Source of the DNA: CAYTID01 sp964437735
GTDB lineage: Bacteria > Bacteroidota > Ignavibacteria > UBA10030 > BY39
Reading direction: 5' to 3'
Length of the DNA stretch: 9,424 nt
Assembly: GCA_964437735.1 (NCBI GenBank)
Contig: CAYTID010000086.1
Span: forward strand, 1 to 9,424
This document shows positions 7,501 to 9,424 of the stretch, in pieces; the stretch's first letter is position 1, and each line of letters opens with the position of its first letter. The notes beneath the pieces were generated by a model, which saw only the letters and a program-made list of their open reading frames with translations, searched no databases and had not been told where the DNA came from. The position numbers and the translations under genes were made by a program.

Positions 7501-8109
7501 GCCACTTTCAATATATGAACGAATTTGTTCCTTGATACGAGGATCGAATTCAATAGGACCTTCACAAACAAATGGATTTGAAGGATCGGGTAAATAATTT
7601 CGTTTATAATAACTAATATAATATTTAGTGTTCCCGTGGAAATAGGGATCAATATAAATAGTCCCCTGACCGGAAAAGATAATTGCATGAAAACCTGCAG
7701 GAGTAACATCGAATCTTGTTGTCGCATAAGGATCATCAATCCCTTGTCCGAGGTAAGTTTTTATTTCAGGATACTTCATAGCAAGTTCAGAAGCCATAAT
7801 AGGAGATTCGACTACGCGGAAACTTGAAAATCTCCCGTCAGGCAACGGTAACTCTAATACAAAAGGAGAATGACCGGCTTTTATAAATTCTTCAGGTGGT
7901 GCAGACGACAGAAAGGCAGTTATTGAACTGAAATCGAGTTGGAGTGTTTTGTATTCTATCGGTATTATCAATCGAATCCCGGTTTCAGTTATTTCGGTTT
8001 CTTTTACGTCAGACCAATATTTTTGATTATTTATCTGTGGTATCAACTCACCGACAAAAAACAATAAAGTAATTTGAACTGATAAATATATTTTGAGCAA
8101 TCTTATCAT
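4594..8109 (-). CDS. Secreted reprolysin-like (metzincin, M12B-type) zinc metalloprotease with Kre9/KNH-like repeats
   Basis: This 1171-residue protein is complete. Residues 1-25 are a signal peptide. About 30-205 is a propeptide of the kind seen in bacterial reprolysin homologs (LPLPDGRFSSFRVVESPIM...KYPEIKTY.G.GIDDP). The catalytic domain (about 210-430) holds HEMGHQFGGNH at 349-359, with zinc ligands H349, H353, H359 and catalytic E350, and a Met-turn at M387 (TIMAYAG). Cysteines at 323, 368, 393 and 426 may form disulfides. A PKD/cadherin-like stretch follows (about 436-556), then one diverged and three regular Kre9/KNH-like units (about 560-944), a carboxypeptidase-regulatory-like sandwich (about 945-1018) and a duplicated GWNLISVPVEP domain (1028-1168). 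Expected activity is endoproteolysis outside the cell after propeptide removal; the substrate is unknown. No T9SS sorting domain is present. The ATG lies 4 bases after the previous stop with no clear Shine-Dalgarno, suggesting translational coupling. Confidence 0.94.
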   Translation of the reverse strand: MIRLLKIYLSVQITLLFFVGELIPQINNQKYWSDVKETEITETGIRLIIPIEYKTLQLDFSSITAFLSSAPPEEFIKAGHSPFVLELPLPDGRFSSFRVVESPIMASELAMKYPEIKTYLGQGIDDPYATTRFDVTPAGFHAIIFSGQGTIYIDPYFHGNTKYYISYYKRNYLPDPSNPFVCEGPIEFDPRIKEQIRSYIESGAPIESGTQLRTYRLAVAATGEYTAFHGGTVALGLAAIVTAMNRVNGVYEREVAIRMNLVDNNHLVVYTNASTDPYSNTNGSAMLTQNINTLNSIIGSANYDIGHVFSTGGGGVAYLGSVCGASKAGGVTGQSSPIGDPFTIDYVAHEMGHQFGGNHTFNGNTGSCSGNRNASTAYEPGSGTTIMAYAGICTGQNIQSNSDDYFHVASFDEIVAFSTTGAGNGCASISSTGNSAPSVNAGVTGLTIPKSTPFVLTGSATDPNGDSLKYCWEEYDLGSAGAPNSPSGNAPIFRSFNPVSSPSRIFPKLSDILNNTQVMGEILPSYGRNLNFRLVARDYRAGGGGVGKGSASFAVSGTAGPFLVTSPNTTVSWAGGSTQTITWDVASTNVSPVSCSNVKISLSTDGGNNWQYVLAASTTNDGSEQVILPSISTSTARVKIEGLNHIFFDVSNTNFSITSSQPAITVVSPNGSETWRIGANHTITWTSSNLTGNVRIELSRNAGSTYETLYANTANDGSESWTVTGATTTQALIRITSIDFPNVSDVSNANFNFVQPTVTVSAPNGGETWRIGSNQLITWSSANMTGNVIVELSRNGGSTYETLFANIADDGTEIWTVTGTVTSQARIRISSTDIPTIFDISDDYFNIVQPTITTLTPNGGEFWEIGNRKTIQWSSNHLPGNVKVELSRNGGVTYETLFENTANDGFEDWSVGSSNSSEAIIRITSIEIPILSDVSDNYFDIVQLIITGNVGVNGAILHYGGQLSVTADINGNYFVPISYNWSGIVTPKKSGYHFEPINRTYTHVVKDSIGEDYIATFSGTSNIVQLKTGWNLISVPVEPDDFTATTLFPSVIPGTFYNFTNGSYSKPTVLKNGEGYWVYCETPGDVVITGFPVTTISVNITNGNRWVLIGSLSDTVPVTALRSDPADAIVQGTIYGYNNGYSLPTQIEPGKAYWLFVNKPCIISLSSIGLK
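5278..6123 (-). repeat. Three tandem 282-base repeats encoding Kre9/KNH-like domains
   Basis: Residues 663-944 of the protease are three units of exactly 94 residues (PNG(S/G)E(T/F)W at 669, 763, 857; ELSRN.G.TYETL in each; ending (I/L)xD(V/I)S(D/N)). Unit borders fall near 6123, 5841, 5559 and 5278. A more diverged unit precedes them (about 560-660). Such tandem beta-sandwich units act as spacers or binding modules in secreted proteins; their role here is inferred. Confidence 0.88.
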
Positions 8110-8113
8110 TTAT

Positions 8114-9424
8114 TTATTTCGATATAGTTATAGTACAGGGTTGATTTACATAAACCCAATAGCCTTTGCCGGGTTCAAAATGAGTTGGCTTTTTGTATGA
8201 GCCATCGTATCCATAAAGAGTACCTTGAACAATTGCATTCGCAGGCTCAGAATTTAATGCGGAAACAGGCACCACAGTCGAAATAGATCCTATAAGAACC
8301 CATCTGTTCCCGGTAGTTACTGTTACAGATACTGATGTTTTCGGAATACCTGTTATCTCGTTGTTTTGTGCGCTCGAATAATAAATCCAATATCCTTCTC
8401 CGCTCCTAAGTGAGATCGGTTTGGAATATGCACCTGTGCTAAAACTATATACAGTTCCCGGTATTGCCAATGGAAAGAGAGAAATTACACTAAATTCAAA
8501 TGGTTCAACCGGTACTGAAACAAGATTCCATCCGGCATTTGCCGTAATACTGATTGTTGTTCCAAGATAATTGGCAATATAATTCGAATTCACTTGATTT
8601 GCAACAATATTTGAAAAAGTCCAGACTGGCGGTTGAAAAGCATAACCTAACTTTTCGGGAATGACACTTCCTGACCAATTATAAGGGATAATAATTGAAT
8701 AGTTACCACTGTCGTCAGTTGTGACAGTATTCAGTCCGCCGGTAACATACTTCATTGTTGTTCCTCCTACACCGGTCTTACCCGATATAATCAACGATAC
8801 GAGAGTAAAATCTGCATTACTGATATCAGTAAGAGTGGGTATATCGATACTTGTTATTTTTATACGCGCTTGAGTTGATGGACCAAATCCAACATGCCAC
8901 ATTTCGTTTCCGTCGTTTGAAGTATTCGCAAAAAGGACTTCATAGGTGGAGCCACTATTACGAGAAAGTTCTATTCTAACATTCCCCGGTAAATCATATG
9001 AATTCCATTGTACTGATACATTATCGCCATAATTTAAAACCTCTCCACCATTGGGAGCTAAAACAGTGAGGGATGGTTGAACTATTTTAAAGTTAACATC
9101 GCTAACATCATATACTGATGGACTATTTATACTTGTAATTTTAATTTTTGACTGGCTTGTTACAGACCCTGTTACATTCCATATTTCATTACCATCATTA
9201 ATGGTATTGGCAAAAAGTGTTTCATACGTCGATCCGTTATTACGTGACAGTTCAATCTTAACATTACCTGTAATACTTATTGAACTCCATTGAATTAATT
9301 TATTATTTCCTATTTCGAATTTCTCTCCTCCATTCGGATTTATAACAGTGACTTTTGGCGGAGAAGGAGTGATCGTAAAATTAACATTAGATATATCGAA
9401 GAAAATATTATCAACAGCTTCTAC
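8114..9424 (-). CDS. 3' part of a large secreted protein, likely a second reprolysin-like metalloprotease (5' end outside window)
   Basis: The frame is open to the window edge, giving 436 visible residues. It begins in the tail of a domain (IFFDISNVNFTI) that matches residues 646-657 of the downstream protease. Two 94-residue Kre9/KNH-like units follow (visible residues 24-211, PNGGE at 30 and 124, ELSRN.GSTYE..FANT..DG in each), then a beta-sandwich like a carboxypeptidase regulatory domain (about 211-290), and a duplicated GWNLVSVPVEP domain (about 297-436) ending in YVNQPCTITISK. The order and sequence match the C-terminal half of the next gene, with one regular repeat fewer. By analogy the missing N-terminus would hold a signal peptide and metzincin domain; this is inference, since no catalytic motif is in view. 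The methionine at 8902 is internal and not the start, because the coding pattern continues without a break upstream. The stop precedes the next ATG by 4 bases, so the two genes are almost certainly co-transcribed. Confidence 0.88.
   Translation of the reverse strand, partial: VEAVDNIFFDISNVNFTITPSPPKVTVINPNGGEKFEIGNNKLIQWSSISITGNVKIELSRNNGSTYETLFANTINDGNEIWNVTGSVTSQSKIKITSINSPSVYDVSDVNFKIVQPSLTVLAPNGGEVLNYGDNVSVQWNSYDLPGNVRIELSRNSGSTYEVLFANTSNDGNEMWHVGFGPSTQARIKITSIDIPTLTDISNADFTLVSLIISGKTGVGGTTMKYVTGGLNTVTTDDSGNYSIIIPYNWSGSVIPEKLGYAFQPPVWTFSNIVANQVNSNYIANYLGTTISITANAGWNLVSVPVEPFEFSVISLFPLAIPGTVYSFSTGAYSKPISLRSGEGYWIYYSSAQNNEITGIPKTSVSVTVTTGNRWVLIGSISTVVPVSALNSEPANAIVQGTLYGYDGSYKKPTHFEPGKGYWVYVNQPCTITISK
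8792..9355 (-). repeat. Two tandem 282-base repeats encoding Kre9/KNH-like domains in the partial gene
   Basis: Visible residues 24-117 and 118-211 are two 94-residue units of the same family as those in the downstream protease, with PNGGE, TGNVKIELSRN or PGNVRIELSRN, and STYE.LFANT at matching positions. Upstream of them the tail of a diverged unit is seen, so this gene probably has two regular units where its neighbour has three. Confidence 0.85.

Noticed and set aside
8114..8902. Reading the methionine at 8902 as the start of a 262-residue protein
   Set aside because: The same frame continues to the window edge with 174 further residues of clear Kre9/KNH-like repeat sequence, and the methionine falls inside a repeat unit. 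The gene is cut by the window, not short.
5278..9355. Direct repeats as a possible CRISPR array or mobile element
   Set aside because: The repeats are 282 bases, in frame, and encode protein domains inside two genes; no short repeat-spacer pattern, terminal inverted repeats or transposase are present.

Overview
The window comes from an AT-rich genome (by eye well under 45% GC) whose proteins carry the C-terminal type IX secretion (T9SS) sorting domain in its 'N(F/Y)PNPFNP...YNVLG...SSG(I/V)YYYR...VKKMML' form. That form, with reprolysin-like proteases and modular beta-sandwich surface proteins, points to the Bacteroidota/Ignavibacteria side of the tree, most likely an Ignavibacteria-type organism. 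No housekeeping or RNA gene allows a finer placement.

All four genes lie on the minus strand, so transcription runs from high to low coordinates. First in transcription order is the 3' part of a large secreted protein (8114-9424), whose 5' end lies outside the window. Four bases later comes a complete 1171-residue secreted metzincin metalloprotease (4594-8109). It has a signal peptide, propeptide, HExxHxxGxxH zinc site, Met-turn, Kre9/KNH-like repeats, a small beta-sandwich and a duplicated C-terminal 'GWNLISVPVEP' domain. The upstream partial gene ends in the same repeats and the same C-terminal domain, so the two look like a tandem duplication. Neither visible C-terminus has a T9SS type A sorting domain.

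After a 74-base AT-rich gap come two paralogous T9SS cargo proteins. The short one (3623-4519, 298 aa) is a signal peptide, one domain of unknown function and the sorting domain. The long one (210-3074, 954 aa) has the same N-terminal 197 residues (about 80% identical by eye, no gaps) and the same type of sorting domain, but about 656 extra residues between them: an InlB-like repeat, OB-like beta domains and one or two PPC-type domains. Both carry a run of seven prolines at the same position. They are separated by 548 bases without a convincing gene, which hold a strong palindrome and the promoter region of the long gene. A clear intrinsic terminator (135-172) closes the long gene, and beyond it lie short degenerate repeats.

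Taken together this looks like a cell-surface/secreted protein cluster: one or two extracellular proteases next to two modular exported proteins. I see no mobile element, CRISPR array, tRNA, rRNA or recognisable defence or biosynthetic system. The points of most interest are modular evolution (domain insertion or loss between paralogs, repeat number change), a conserved polyproline run, and a recurrent non-T9SS C-terminal domain.
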